Shown one piece after another: positions 24,425 to 33,084 of a stretch of DNA of 64,000 bases; the stretch's first letter is position 1, and every line of letters starts with the position of its first letter. The stretch is from Calditrichales bacterium MX18-03 (GTDB lineage: Bacteria; Bacillota; Clostridia; Lutisporales; Lutisporaceae), in the NCBI GenBank assembly GCA_021083345.1, contig JAJGRE010000002.1, forward strand, positions 186,001 to 250,000, read 5' to 3'. Below the pieces are notes generated by a model, which saw only the letters and a program-made list of their open reading frames with translations, had not been told where the DNA came from and ran no database searches. The translations under genes were made by a program, and so were the position numbers.

Positions 24425-25768
24425 TTACTTCGCAAAGTCAGGTATCTTAATATCCTGATCCTTCCAGGCATCCGGCCAAACCATCTTACCTTGGCCTTCG
24501 AAGTACTGGATGACAGGGAATATGTAGTGATCCTGATCCACGACAGGATCCGGGAAGGATTCGGGCGTGTACTTGTATTCCTGGTGTATGATACCGCCGG
24601 TATAGGAGACCTTGCCCGGAATAACATGCTCTTCTGCAACCTTCCTGAAGCTTTCGGTGCTCAAGTCACCATATTGTTCAAGCGTCAGGTTCATAACCTT
24701 AATAAAGAAATTCGCCCAGTCATAGCCCATACCGGCTGTAGAAGGACCAGGCTCATAGCCGTACTTTTTGGTGTAATCGTCTTTGAACTTCTTTGCTTCG
24801 GCCGTCGTCCACTGCGGAATCTGGTCAAGCACGTAATCCGAAGCAGTACCGCAAAGGCCGTACCACTCGCCGACCCAGCCGAGTCCGTCACAGATGATCA
24901 GGCTCTTGAGGCCGACTTCTCTTGTCTGCTTGATAAAAGCTGCAACAGATGAAGGGTCGGACATTGTACCTGCTATAAGGGAAACATCCTCCTTCTTAAG
25001 CTTGGTGAGCAAAGGATAAAAGTCGGTTTCTCCCAGGCCGACCCATGCCTCATCTGCAATTGTCCAGCCCGCATCCTTGAACTGCTTGCCGATAGCAGCG
25101 CCGAAGTTTCTGCCCCAGTCATTGTCGACGCCGTAAATGGCACACTTCATGTTTCTTGGCGTCCATGCCTTGCTGTCAATTGCTTTTGTAACTGTTTCCA
25201 CATAGGCCTGTGTCAGCAGTGACGATGTAGGCCATGCCTTTCCTACCCAGTACTTGTACTTTTCATAATCGCCTTTGATTTTTTCATTGATGGTATCCCC
25301 GGCACCAAAAGAGAAGAAATGTGGTATCTGGTACTTGGCGGATATATCCATGCACGATACGGAAACCCAGCTGTGCCAATCCATGAAGCCGACATCGATC
25401 TTATCCTTGACGATTGCCTGCTCATAGGCGCGGGCAGCCTTTTCGGCGTCGGATTCACTGTCAATCCAGACAAACTCGATATTGTAGTCCCCTACTTTGT
25501 AATTGATTGCTTCAAAAGCCATCAAGATGCCGTTTTTGATTTCTTCACCTGAGCGGGCGGCAGGACCAGTGTAAGGACCGATAACACCAACCTTGCAAAC
25601 CTTCGGCGTCTCGGCTGCTTCCGGAGCTTTATCACCCTCTGCCGCAGCAGTGGCTGATTTGGCTGCATCATTCCCGCTGCAGCCGGAAAGCATCATCCCT
25701 GCCATGGACAACAGCAACACCAGTACCAGGATTGACTTGGCCATTTTTTGTTTGGATAACTTTCTCAT
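24425..25768 (-). CDS. Substrate-binding lipoprotein of a HAAT-type ABC importer
   Basis: The 447-residue protein has a lipoprotein signal (LVLVLLLSMAGMMLSGCSG, lipid-modified Cys in LSGC), a short Ala-rich linker and a type I periplasmic-binding fold (VCKVGVIGPYTGPAARSGEE, AFEAINYKVGDYNIEFVWID). This is the LivK/amide-urea-binding class that captures the ligand outside the membrane. It is longer than true LivK (about 365), in the range of proteins for amides or other non-amino-acid ligands. GGGAGG precedes the ATG. It is the fifth cistron of the transport set. Confidence 0.9.
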   Translation of the reverse strand: MRKLSKQKMAKSILVLVLLLSMAGMMLSGCSGNDAAKSATAAAEGDKAPEAAETPKVCKVGVIGPYTGPAARSGEEIKNGILMAFEAINYKVGDYNIEFVWIDSESDAEKAARAYEQAIVKDKIDVGFMDWHSWVSVSCMDISAKYQIPHFFSFGAGDTINEKIKGDYEKYKYWVGKAWPTSSLLTQAYVETVTKAIDSKAWTPRNMKCAIYGVDNDWGRNFGAAIGKQFKDAGWTIADEAWVGLGETDFYPLLTKLKKEDVSLIAGTMSDPSSVAAFIKQTREVGLKSLIICDGLGWVGEWYGLCGTASDYVLDQIPQWTTAEAKKFKDDYTKKYGYEPGPSTAGMGYDWANFFIKVMNLTLEQYGDLSTESFRKVAEEHVIPGKVSYTGGIIHQEYKYTPESFPDPVVDQDHYIFPVIQYFEGQGKMVWPDAWKDQDIKIPDFAK

Positions 25769-25817
25769 TTCTTTCCCTCCCATTTTTATTTTATTTGGGC
25801 AAACGTTACTGCTAAAA

Positions 25818-26849
25818 TCAAATTGCACCGTTTTTAGAGAAAATCTTCCTGAAAGGCTTCCATATCTTATTGCTTCTACGCAGGAAAGCAGTCACAGCCT
25901 CCCACAGTCCCACCAGTCCCTTGGGATAAAATATCATAACTGCAATCATAAGCGCACCGTACAAGACAAGCCTGAGCTCCATCAGGCCTTTGGAGTACTC
26001 CATCAAGGGTACCATAATCATGGCGCACGCCAAACCGCCCCATATGGTTCCCCTGCCGCCGATATAGGAAATGGCCATGATTTCAACCGTTTTGGCAGTT
26101 CCCAATGCTTGCGGTGTGAGTATGCCGATGAAATGGGCATAGAACCCGCCGATCAAACCGGCAATGGCACAGGAAATCGTAAAGTTAACCACCTTGTATT
26201 TTGTCGGATTCACACCGGATGACGAAGCTGCCTCAATGTCTTGGCCAATTGCCCTGAATGCCATTCCCATGTTTGATTTTGTGATGCGCATCAGAACAAA
26301 GTAAACCAGCAGCATTATGGCTAGCATGACATAATAGTACGGTGCATTTTGCACTGTATCGAAAAGCGCAGGTACATTGAGACCGGCACTGCCCTTTGTG
26401 AGCGAAACCCAATTATAGGTTACAGCCATCATCGCCAACGCAACAAACCACGTCATGCAGGAAGCGAATATACCGCCCAGGCGGATGGTCAGCAGTCCCA
26501 AGCCAAACCCGACGATAGCCGACATGACGCCTCCGCAGAGCATCCCGACCCATGGCGATACGCCGAGCCTTATTGCAACGATGGCACTGGTATAGGCACC
26601 AAGACCCCAGAAGGCGCAAAAACCGAAATTGCAAATGTTGATATAGCCTGACGTAAAATCAAATGCCATAGCCAACGCACCGTACATGAGTGTTGCGACC
26701 AACAGCCGCGTGACGAACTCATCCCTGAATATGAAGGGCAGCACACTGATCGTCAGGAGTGCAGCAGCACCTAATGGGGTAAGCCCGAACTTGCCGATCA
26801 GCTCCAGCATGCCGGCTTTTTTCTCTGTTGACAGGACTTTTTCTTCCAT
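25818..26849 (-). CDS. livM: LivM-type ABC permease
   Basis: The 343-residue membrane protein carries the LivM hallmarks: ALAMAFDFTSGYINICNFGF, LGAYTSAIVA, then KSNMGMAFRAIGQDIEAAS in the coupling loop and AQALGTAKTVEI-like C-terminal helices. It forms the channel with LivH. The start MEEKVLS follows GGGAGGT by 7 bases, 13 codons downstream of the first ATG. It is 49 bases upstream of the binding-protein gene. Confidence 0.9.
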   Translation of the reverse strand: MEEKVLSTEKKAGMLELIGKFGLTPLGAAALLTISVLPFIFRDEFVTRLLVATLMYGALAMAFDFTSGYINICNFGFCAFWGLGAYTSAIVAIRLGVSPWVGMLCGGVMSAIVGFGLGLLTIRLGGIFASCMTWFVALAMMAVTYNWVSLTKGSAGLNVPALFDTVQNAPYYYVMLAIMLLVYFVLMRITKSNMGMAFRAIGQDIEAASSSGVNPTKYKVVNFTISCAIAGLIGGFYAHFIGILTPQALGTAKTVEIMAISYIGGRGTIWGGLACAMIMVPLMEYSKGLMELRLVLYGALMIAVMIFYPKGLVGLWEAVTAFLRRSNKIWKPFRKIFSKNGAI

Positions 26850-26874
26850 CACTAGCACCTCCCGCTTCTTTGTA

Positions 26875-27765
26875 TTATTCTGCAGCACTTTTTACGCCTT
26901 TTTTGCCGAAGATTCCGTTAGGCTTAACCAGCAATATAACGATAATAACGGCAAGACTGATGACATCCTGCCAACCTGCTCCGAATTGGAAATAAGAGAT
27001 GGTTTCCAGGAGCCCGACGATCAGTCCGCCGACGATGCTGGCGCCAAGATTGCCCATACCTACCAGAATCAGAACAAACCAGGATTTATAAAGCGGGTTG
27101 ATCCCCATCACCGGAAAAGCGGGTGTCAACGGCAATAGACAAGCACCTGCCAGCGCAGCCAGCATGCAGCTCAAACCGAAGGTCAGCGTGTGGATCATGT
27201 TAAGATTGACACCGACCAGGCTTGCACCGGTTTCATCCATTGATACCGAGCGGATCGCCCGTCCCAGTTTGGTTTTGTTGAGGAACAAAACAAAAATAGC
27301 AATTGCAATGCATGCCACAGCAAAAGCGAATATACGGTCATTGGGTATTTGCATTGTACCCACCGAGATTGTCCCGCCAAAGTAGGATGTTACGCCGCGA
27401 TATCTGGAACCCCACATCAGCTTTGCACCGTTTTGCAATATGATGGATACACCGAGTGTCAAAAGAAAGGTATTCATCAGCCAGTTCTTTTTGCTCCGCT
27501 TGCGCAGCGGATAAAATAACCCTCTTTCTACGATTACGCCGACGGCAAAAGCTAAGAGTGCCGCAATCAGTACACTGGGGATAACACCCAGTTTGAAAGT
27601 AGTGAATGAAAAATACGCGAAATAAGCGCCCAGCATGTAAAACTCACCATGAGCAAAGTTCGCTATGTTCATGACGCCGAACACCAACGAAAGGCCTAGT
27701 GCCATCAACGCATAAATCCCGCCGCGCAGCACCGCCGTCACAAGTATATCTCCAAACTCCCCCAT
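26875..27765 (-). CDS. livH: LivH-type ABC permease
   Basis: The 296-residue membrane protein shows the LivH signatures GIYALMALGLSLVFGVMNIANFAHGEF (given in parts: residues about 16-42), TKLGRAIRSVSMDETGASLV in the coupling loop and FVLILVGMGNLGASIVGGLI. The start MGEFGDIL follows GGAGGGGAGG with an 8-base gap; an earlier in-frame ATG would overlap the upstream methyltransferase gene. It forms the translocation pore with LivM. Confidence 0.9.
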   Translation of the reverse strand: MGEFGDILVTAVLRGGIYALMALGLSLVFGVMNIANFAHGEFYMLGAYFAYFSFTTFKLGVIPSVLIAALLAFAVGVIVERGLFYPLRKRSKKNWLMNTFLLTLGVSIILQNGAKLMWGSRYRGVTSYFGGTISVGTMQIPNDRIFAFAVACIAIAIFVLFLNKTKLGRAIRSVSMDETGASLVGVNLNMIHTLTFGLSCMLAALAGACLLPLTPAFPVMGINPLYKSWFVLILVGMGNLGASIVGGLIVGLLETISYFQFGAGWQDVISLAVIIVILLVKPNGIFGKKGVKSAAE

Positions 27766-27794
27766 TGTTTCTGCCTCCCCTCCATTCGATTTTT

Positions 27795-29183
27795 TCACAG
27801 GTATGCCTCAATAATCTTTTTTTGCCGTTGCGTCAGTTCGGGTTCAACATACGCATTCAGTCTTCGAATGCATTCTCCAGCAGCCCTGTCTTCAAGGCCA
27901 AGCGAACCCTTCGACTCCCATGCCTCATAGCCCTCACGGGAAAACAGGGCAGGTGTATGGATCTCCGAACGGTAGTATTGGACGGTATGCTCCTCTGCAA
28001 GGAATTGCCCGCCCGGACCCAGTCTTTCTATGGTCTCCAGACCCAGGCATTCCGGGTCGATCCGGTAGCCCCTGTGCATCCGCATAACCGATTCGATTGT
28101 AACTTCATCAATAATGAATTTTTCCAAGCACACCGTATTGAAGGATTCCAGAATCCCACAGCTCTGAAGGATGAAATCCACACCTGACATGATAGCCGGA
28201 AGCATTGTCATGGCTGACTCAATTCCGGCCTGCATGTCGGGCAGCTTTGAATCGGTCAGCGAGCCGCCTGACCTGCACGGCAGCTTGTAGTACTTACTGA
28301 GCGCCGATATGGTGGCTGTAATAAGCCCGGTTTCAGGTGAACCGATAGCGGGCGCCACATACCGCAGATCGCAAGCCGTGGAGGTGCTGCCATAGATCAC
28401 CGGGAGCCCGGGAGCAATCAGCTGGGCCAGCACGATTCCAGCCAGCACCTCGGCATTGTCGATGACAATCGTCCCGGCAATCGTCGCAGGGCTTGTCGCT
28501 CCCGGCTGTGAGCAGGCAGCAAACATCAGCGGCTGCCTGTGCAATGCATAGTCAAAGATGTGATCCAGCATATGTCCGTCATAGACCAATGGAGAAATGG
28601 GGCTGATTATACCGATCAAGCGGTATTCATCCAGTGAGCCGTAAAAGTCACGGACAAGCTCAAGGCACTTTTGGGAAAGGCCGCTGCCCATGGTGATCCC
28701 GATCAGCGGCTTCTTGGAATGCTTGAGAGCGGAGGCAACCTGAAAAAGTTTACGTTTGTTCTCAGGCATATCCTGAGGCTCTACAACAATATAGTTGGCA
28801 ACTTTCAGCACTCGGCTGGTCTCAGTCAGTTTGAGCAAGTTGGTAAAGTCTTCGGTGGTCGCCAGGCGCTTGATGCCCGCTTGTCTGACATAAACCGGTC
28901 CTGAAGCTGAAGCAAATGCAGGCGTACCGCCGCCCACTCGCACATCGTTTTCCCGTTCACGCCCGCTAAGAAAAAAGCTTTCAGGCGCGCATGCAAGGGC
29001 TTTATCCAACAGAGCAGAATCAATAAAGACCATATTACCGTTGACTCTGGCTCCGTGCTGCTTGAAAACCTCTATCGCCCTCTCGCTTTGGAAGCGCACA
29101 CCCACAGTGGATAGTACCTTAAGGGTGGCCTGGTGCAATGCACGCAACTCTTCCTCTTTAAGAAATCGTCCTTTTAATTCCAT
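27795..29183 (-). CDS. MttB-superfamily methyltransferase 2 (non-pyrrolysine)
   Basis: The 462-residue protein keeps the superfamily motifs SPATIAGTIVIDNAEVLAGI, GGSLTDSKLPDMQAGIESAM and GPGGQFLAEEHTVQYY, with no internal stop codon. It differs strongly from the other two copies, so the three are diverged paralogues rather than recent duplicates and may act on different methylated substrates or steps. The start MELKGRFL follows GAAAGG with an 11-base gap; an open frame of 32 codons upstream overlaps the racemase gene and is not used. It lies directly before livH. Confidence 0.87.
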   Translation of the reverse strand: MELKGRFLKEEELRALHQATLKVLSTVGVRFQSERAIEVFKQHGARVNGNMVFIDSALLDKALACAPESFFLSGRERENDVRVGGGTPAFASASGPVYVRQAGIKRLATTEDFTNLLKLTETSRVLKVANYIVVEPQDMPENKRKLFQVASALKHSKKPLIGITMGSGLSQKCLELVRDFYGSLDEYRLIGIISPISPLVYDGHMLDHIFDYALHRQPLMFAACSQPGATSPATIAGTIVIDNAEVLAGIVLAQLIAPGLPVIYGSTSTACDLRYVAPAIGSPETGLITATISALSKYYKLPCRSGGSLTDSKLPDMQAGIESAMTMLPAIMSGVDFILQSCGILESFNTVCLEKFIIDEVTIESVMRMHRGYRIDPECLGLETIERLGPGGQFLAEEHTVQYYRSEIHTPALFSREGYEAWESKGSLGLEDRAAGECIRRLNAYVEPELTQRQKKIIEAYL

Positions 29184-29212
29184 GCTCTTTTCAACCTTTC
29201 CCGTCCAGTCAG

Positions 29213-30004
29213 CTAGACGTGGCCGTAATAGTCTCGATGTGCCACTACCGAGTAGGCATAATCCAGCAATGTACCCCAACTGAACACCGGGAGATCGACT
29301 TCACGCTGAATCGCTCTGGCAAAGGGCTGCATTCCGGTGCATTCCAGCATGATCGCACCGATATCGGGATTCTTCTCCACAAAAGCCTTGCAGCAGTCCA
29401 CCAGCTGCGCCTCTGCTTTTTCAAAGCTTGCCTGCGGCACCTCGGGCCGTTTGAAGGGATTCCAAAGATTGTCGAATTCCGTTACCCCATATTCATCTTG
29501 AGAACCGGCAATAACGTAGTTCGAAGCCAGATCAATCCCGACATTGATCAAGTGCTGTTCGCTCAGAAACTGCTTCTGTGCACAGACAATACCGACTTTT
29601 TTCTTGGGACCTATTATTTGCTGAATGAACGGTACCTGCAGGAGACTTGACATAAAAACCGGGATGTCCACTGCATTTGCGACATCATTCTGAAAGAATG
29701 CAAAATAACCGCACTCCGCTGCGATTGCCCGGCAGCCCATCCGCTCAAGGTGCTTTGCAGCGGCTATGACCGCATCTCTGCAGAGTACAGGGTTCTTATC
29801 ATAAACAAGCGTCTTGTTGGTTACACCCTCAGCAATCTGATATTGCATCGGATAGGGAAAGGCGCTGGCATTCCTGACATCTCCGGGAAATCCCGGGTAA
29901 GCGTCGTTCAAGAGAATAACCCCTATTCCCATCCCATAGCAAACATGGTTCTTTCGCGCTTTGATATGGTTAATGCCCATATCTCGGTTCTGCCACATGA
30001 TCAT
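29213..30004 (-). CDS. Asp/Glu racemase-superfamily protein
   Basis: The 263-residue protein has the two cysteines expected of the cofactor-free aspartate/glutamate/hydantoin racemase superfamily, in AIAAECGYFAFF (about residue 98) and IMLECTGMQPFARAI (about 219). Members racemise amino acids or hydantoins, isomerise maleate or cleave related acids. AGGAGG precedes the ATG. Positioned between two MttB-type genes in a catabolic operon, it may invert the stereocentre of an amino acid released by the dehydrogenase or demethylase. The exact reaction is unknown. Confidence 0.75.
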   Translation of the reverse strand: MIMWQNRDMGINHIKARKNHVCYGMGIGVILLNDAYPGFPGDVRNASAFPYPMQYQIAEGVTNKTLVYDKNPVLCRDAVIAAAKHLERMGCRAIAAECGYFAFFQNDVANAVDIPVFMSSLLQVPFIQQIIGPKKKVGIVCAQKQFLSEQHLINVGIDLASNYVIAGSQDEYGVTEFDNLWNPFKRPEVPQASFEKAEAQLVDCCKAFVEKNPDIGAIMLECTGMQPFARAIQREVDLPVFSWGTLLDYAYSVVAHRDYYGHV

Positions 30005-30040
30005 GATGCTGCTTCCTCCTTACTTCTTATACTGCCAGGT

Positions 30041-31456
30041 CTAAAATTTACTCTCCCATCTCTTTAGACACTGTAAAGAGTCTTTGTCCAGAGCAGGGAC
30101 CTCATAGTTGTCAACAATATCCCGAAGCTTTGCCTTTACCAGCTCTGACACCTGCGATTGGTCTTCACTCACCATCTTGCGGCTAAAATATCGAGGGTAC
30201 CAGACGCTCTTGAAGTTATCCAGTGTATGCTCCTCGCACAAATAAGACGATCCCGGTCCCACCGCTTCGATTACATCCATGGCAAAGTCAGATTCATCTG
30301 TGGAAATGCCTGCGGCATAATGTTTCAGTCCCTCAATGACTTCATCTGCCAGAACAACCAGCTCCGGCGATACACTGTTGCAATGGTCCATGATACCCAC
30401 GTCATGTATGATATTGGCTTTCGACAACAAGGTGGAAAATACCTCATAGGTCATTTCAAACATGGACTGTTCATCTATGACCTTGGCATCGGTACAGCCT
30501 GCAGTACCGTAGAAGGGTAATCCATACCAGGCAACCAGGTCGGCCATGGCTGCTACATTCAGATGGAACTCGGGTGCTGCATACGAGCCTACTGTCGTCT
30601 TCATGTCCATGATAGACGGCATAGCACCATATATAAAGGGAGTACCTTCCGATACCAACTGCGCCAGTACAAGACCGCCCAACGCTTCGGCGTTGCACTG
30701 TGCCAGTGTGCCCGCAATGGACATGGGTGACGTTCCGCCCATCATGCAGAAGGGCATATAGACAAACGGAATACGGTTCTCTGCTGAAATATAAATCTTC
30801 TCCGTTGACTCCAATGGATGCTTCAGCGGCGGAATCGGTTCACAGTAATTGAAGATGAACGGCTTTTCCTGCAGCTTTGGCAATCCGCCTGCGAAATCTG
30901 CTGCGATATCGATGCAATCCTGTAAAGACCGGATATCGTTTGAGGAAAAGTTAATGGTTTTATCAAAATTTTTCAGCGTTTCAATGAATGTGGTCTGGGT
31001 CTGTATTTTGGGATCGACATCGGCTGACATGCCTACTGATAATACGAAATAAATATTTTTCAATGCACTGGCTACTTTGCACATGGTTTTTGTGTCTGCC
31101 TTCTTAAACGGGCGCACCCTGTTTTCAAAGGGATCCACATATTGCAGCTGGTCTGCGTGTGTGCCGAAATATACCTGGTTTCTGCTGTCTATCAGCATGG
31201 AGGGAGAGCCATCCCTGTTATAGAGCTGAAGTTTCTTCGGTGCACAGTCCAGCGCACGTTCCACCATTTTTCGGCTGATATGCACCCGCCCGTCTCTATC
31301 CACCGTTGCCCCAGCATCCTTCAGCAGCTTAATTGAACGTTCCCCTGCGTACTGCATCCCTACCTTCTCCATCAGGTACAGGGTTTTTTCGTGTATCTTC
31401 TCGATCTGCTGCTGATTCAGCACCGAGAAGCTGATGTTTCTTTTTATATCCGACAT
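30041..31456 (-). CDS. MttB-superfamily methyltransferase 3 (non-pyrrolysine)
   Basis: The 471-residue protein has SPMSIAGTLAQCNAEALGGL, GTAGCTDAKVIDEQSMFEM and VGPGSSYLCEEHTLDNF, the same blocks as copies 1 and 2, again without an amber codon. It is the most divergent of the three (for example FGTHADQLQYVDPFENRVRP near residue 95). It follows the opine dehydrogenase gene and precedes the racemase-like gene, with 36-42-base gaps. Its substrate is presumably a methylated amine brought in by the operon's ABC importer. Confidence 0.87.
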   Translation of the reverse strand: MSDIKRNISFSVLNQQQIEKIHEKTLYLMEKVGMQYAGERSIKLLKDAGATVDRDGRVHISRKMVERALDCAPKKLQLYNRDGSPSMLIDSRNQVYFGTHADQLQYVDPFENRVRPFKKADTKTMCKVASALKNIYFVLSVGMSADVDPKIQTQTTFIETLKNFDKTINFSSNDIRSLQDCIDIAADFAGGLPKLQEKPFIFNYCEPIPPLKHPLESTEKIYISAENRIPFVYMPFCMMGGTSPMSIAGTLAQCNAEALGGLVLAQLVSEGTPFIYGAMPSIMDMKTTVGSYAAPEFHLNVAAMADLVAWYGLPFYGTAGCTDAKVIDEQSMFEMTYEVFSTLLSKANIIHDVGIMDHCNSVSPELVVLADEVIEGLKHYAAGISTDESDFAMDVIEAVGPGSSYLCEEHTLDNFKSVWYPRYFSRKMVSEDQSQVSELVKAKLRDIVDNYEVPALDKDSLQCLKRWESKF

Positions 31457-31498
31457 GGCGCATCATTCCTTCCTGATTTGCTTAATAGATCCTTATCT

Positions 31499-32716
31499 CT
31501 ACGGCAATACGCCTTCACGCAGATAGGCATTCAGCTGATCCTTTGTCATTCCGCCGATTCCCAGTGAATCCAGCGTATATGCGTTCTTTGTCAAGTCGCG
31601 TTTAAGGATTGCACAGGCAAGGTGGATCATCGCATCAACGACGGGCGTTTCCACACCGTATGCTTTGCCAAGCTCATGGTAGACATGGCAGCCTACCGGG
31701 ATGTCCTCCGTGATGTACCGGTTCTCCATATTGAAGGGACCAGTGCCGAACTGAATGGGATCCTGTGAATCAAAAGGAATCATATAGTCATGGCCCATAT
31801 ACTCCTGTCCCAGCACGTTCTCACGGGAGAAGAAGTCATTTCGCTGGTAGGGCTGTATTCCAACACCGATAGCATCGGCCAGAGCATGCTCTTCCAGATA
31901 GAAGCTGTACTGGACCTCGGATATGGAGGGGCAATAAGCATGGGAGTAGATGGAAAACTTATTTTTATCTTCACCGAATATACGTCCGAAGTTCTCCATG
32001 ACACCGACACCCAATATAGCACCGGGGCAGTGCAGCACAGGGTTGACATTTGAGAAACCGGTATCCAGTACCGTATCGCCGGCAACCGCTCCATCGCCAA
32101 AGGTTACCGCATCCATGGACGGCAGATATTTCGAGCTTTCTATGAACGCTTCGGTATCGCAGGCCGGAAGAGCCGCACCCCGTAGGGTGATTGCCCGGTA
32201 GTAGACTCGGATCTTGTGCGTTATAACGCCGCCATGGATATCCACACGGCTGCCGTAGGTGGAGCTGGACCAGCCGCCGACTATGATGTTTTTTGTGCAG
32301 CCGGCTTCCCGCATCATTTTGCGAAGGATAAGAGAACCGTAATTATCCGGGAAAATATGAACCACCTGCCCATCCTCCAGAGCAGGAATCAGCTTCTCAA
32401 AAAACGGCCTGTGTCCAAAGGTGGGTGTGGCAACAACGATAAGGCCTGCACCTTTTACGGCAGCTGCTACATCCGTGGTAACCATCTCCATCTTCGCAAA
32501 CCCTTCACGCTCAAAGCCGTACAGGTTAATCTGATCCCCATAGAACTTGATGCCTACACGTTCAATATTCATCAGTGTTTTAGCGGCAAAAGGCGGTAAA
32601 TCGCAAATTCTGACTTTGGCACCACCCAGTGCACAATCACCCGCAATTGCTTTGCCGACTGCCCCGGCGCCTAATACTGCTATGGGTTTTTCCTTCAAAT
32701 AGCTCATGTCCTTCAT
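31499..32716 (-). CDS. Octopine/nopaline dehydrogenase-family oxidoreductase
   Basis: The 405-residue protein begins with an NAD(P)-binding Rossmann motif (IAVLGAGAVGKAIAGDCALG) and continues with the opine dehydrogenase fold; the phrase VVATPTFGHRPFFEKLIPAL and a conserved His in the second domain (IYSHAYCPSISEVQYSFYLE, containing S-E-x-x-Y) fit the octopine/nopaline dehydrogenase family. Such enzymes reversibly join an amino acid and a 2-oxo acid through a secondary amine; in a catabolic operon the oxidative direction is more likely. It is the first gene after the sigma-54 promoter. Start at 32716 after AAGGATGG is preferred. Confidence 0.85.
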   Translation of the reverse strand: MKDMSYLKEKPIAVLGAGAVGKAIAGDCALGGAKVRICDLPPFAAKTLMNIERVGIKFYGDQINLYGFEREGFAKMEMVTTDVAAAVKGAGLIVVATPTFGHRPFFEKLIPALEDGQVVHIFPDNYGSLILRKMMREAGCTKNIIVGGWSSSTYGSRVDIHGGVITHKIRVYYRAITLRGAALPACDTEAFIESSKYLPSMDAVTFGDGAVAGDTVLDTGFSNVNPVLHCPGAILGVGVMENFGRIFGEDKNKFSIYSHAYCPSISEVQYSFYLEEHALADAIGVGIQPYQRNDFFSRENVLGQEYMGHDYMIPFDSQDPIQFGTGPFNMENRYITEDIPVGCHVYHELGKAYGVETPVVDAMIHLACAILKRDLTKNAYTLDSLGIGGMTKDQLNAYLREGVLP

Positions 32717-32766
32717 TTATTCAGCCATCCTTCCGTTCTTATTTCGAATCACTTTCCTACTTGAAT

Positions 32767-32782
32767 TGCATAATCCATGCCA
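32767..32782 (-). promoter_or_regulatory. Sigma-54 (-24/-12) promoter of the methyltransferase operon
   Basis: On the minus strand TGGCATGGATTATGCA has the invariant GG and GC exactly 10 bases apart, close to the RpoN consensus TGGCAC-N5-TTGCA. Transcription would start about 40 bases before the opine dehydrogenase start codon. A sigma-54 activator gene is divergent from it. Confidence 0.8.
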
Positions 32783-32824
32783 TTCTTAAATCGTTGATTT
32801 TTCAAGGTTTGAAAATACCGAATT

Positions 32825-32840
32825 GTCAAAAAATTTTTAC
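32825..32840. promoter_or_regulatory. Second partial activator-binding half-site
   Basis: GTCAAAAAATTTTTAC repeats one arm of the large palindrome at 32899 (CAAGAAATTTTTAC) with one mismatch over 14 bases. It lies between the palindrome and the -24/-12 promoter, so it could be an auxiliary site. Confidence 0.45.
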
Positions 32841-32898
32841 ACATATTCTATCCGAATCTTGCCAAATGACTGGATTTACAGCTAATAGCCTGTTATCC

Positions 32899-32930
32899 GT
32901 AAAAATTTCTTGCGCGCAAGAAATTTTTAC
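32899..32930. promoter_or_regulatory. 32-bp perfect palindrome, probable enhancer (UAS) for the sigma-54 activator
   Basis: Each arm is GTAAAAATTTCTTGCG or its exact reverse complement, meeting without a spacer. The centre is about 145 bases upstream of the -12 element, the usual distance for bacterial enhancer-binding proteins, and 155-185 bases upstream of the activator gene. Confidence 0.7.
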
Positions 32931-32979
32931 AATCGCCTGCAAACGGCTGTATCTCTAGTGCTTGTTAAAAAAATACTCC

Positions 32980-33008
32980 TTATACAATTTTCAGCAGCGT
33001 AGTATAAT
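32980..33008 (+). promoter_or_regulatory. Candidate sigma-70 promoter of the activator gene
   Basis: TTATAC (32980-32985), 17-base spacer, TATAAT (33003-33008). Confidence 0.5.
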
Positions 33009-33084
33009 GTAAAAGGATACACCATCGCATTTAAAGAGCTTCAGTCACTTGGTATCGGTATTAACTTTGAAAGGATGTGTTTTT

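Noticed and set aside
21412-31456. Possible pyrrolysine (amber) codons in the MttB genes
   Set aside because: All three frames are open over the full family length without TAG, so they are of the non-pyrrolysine type.
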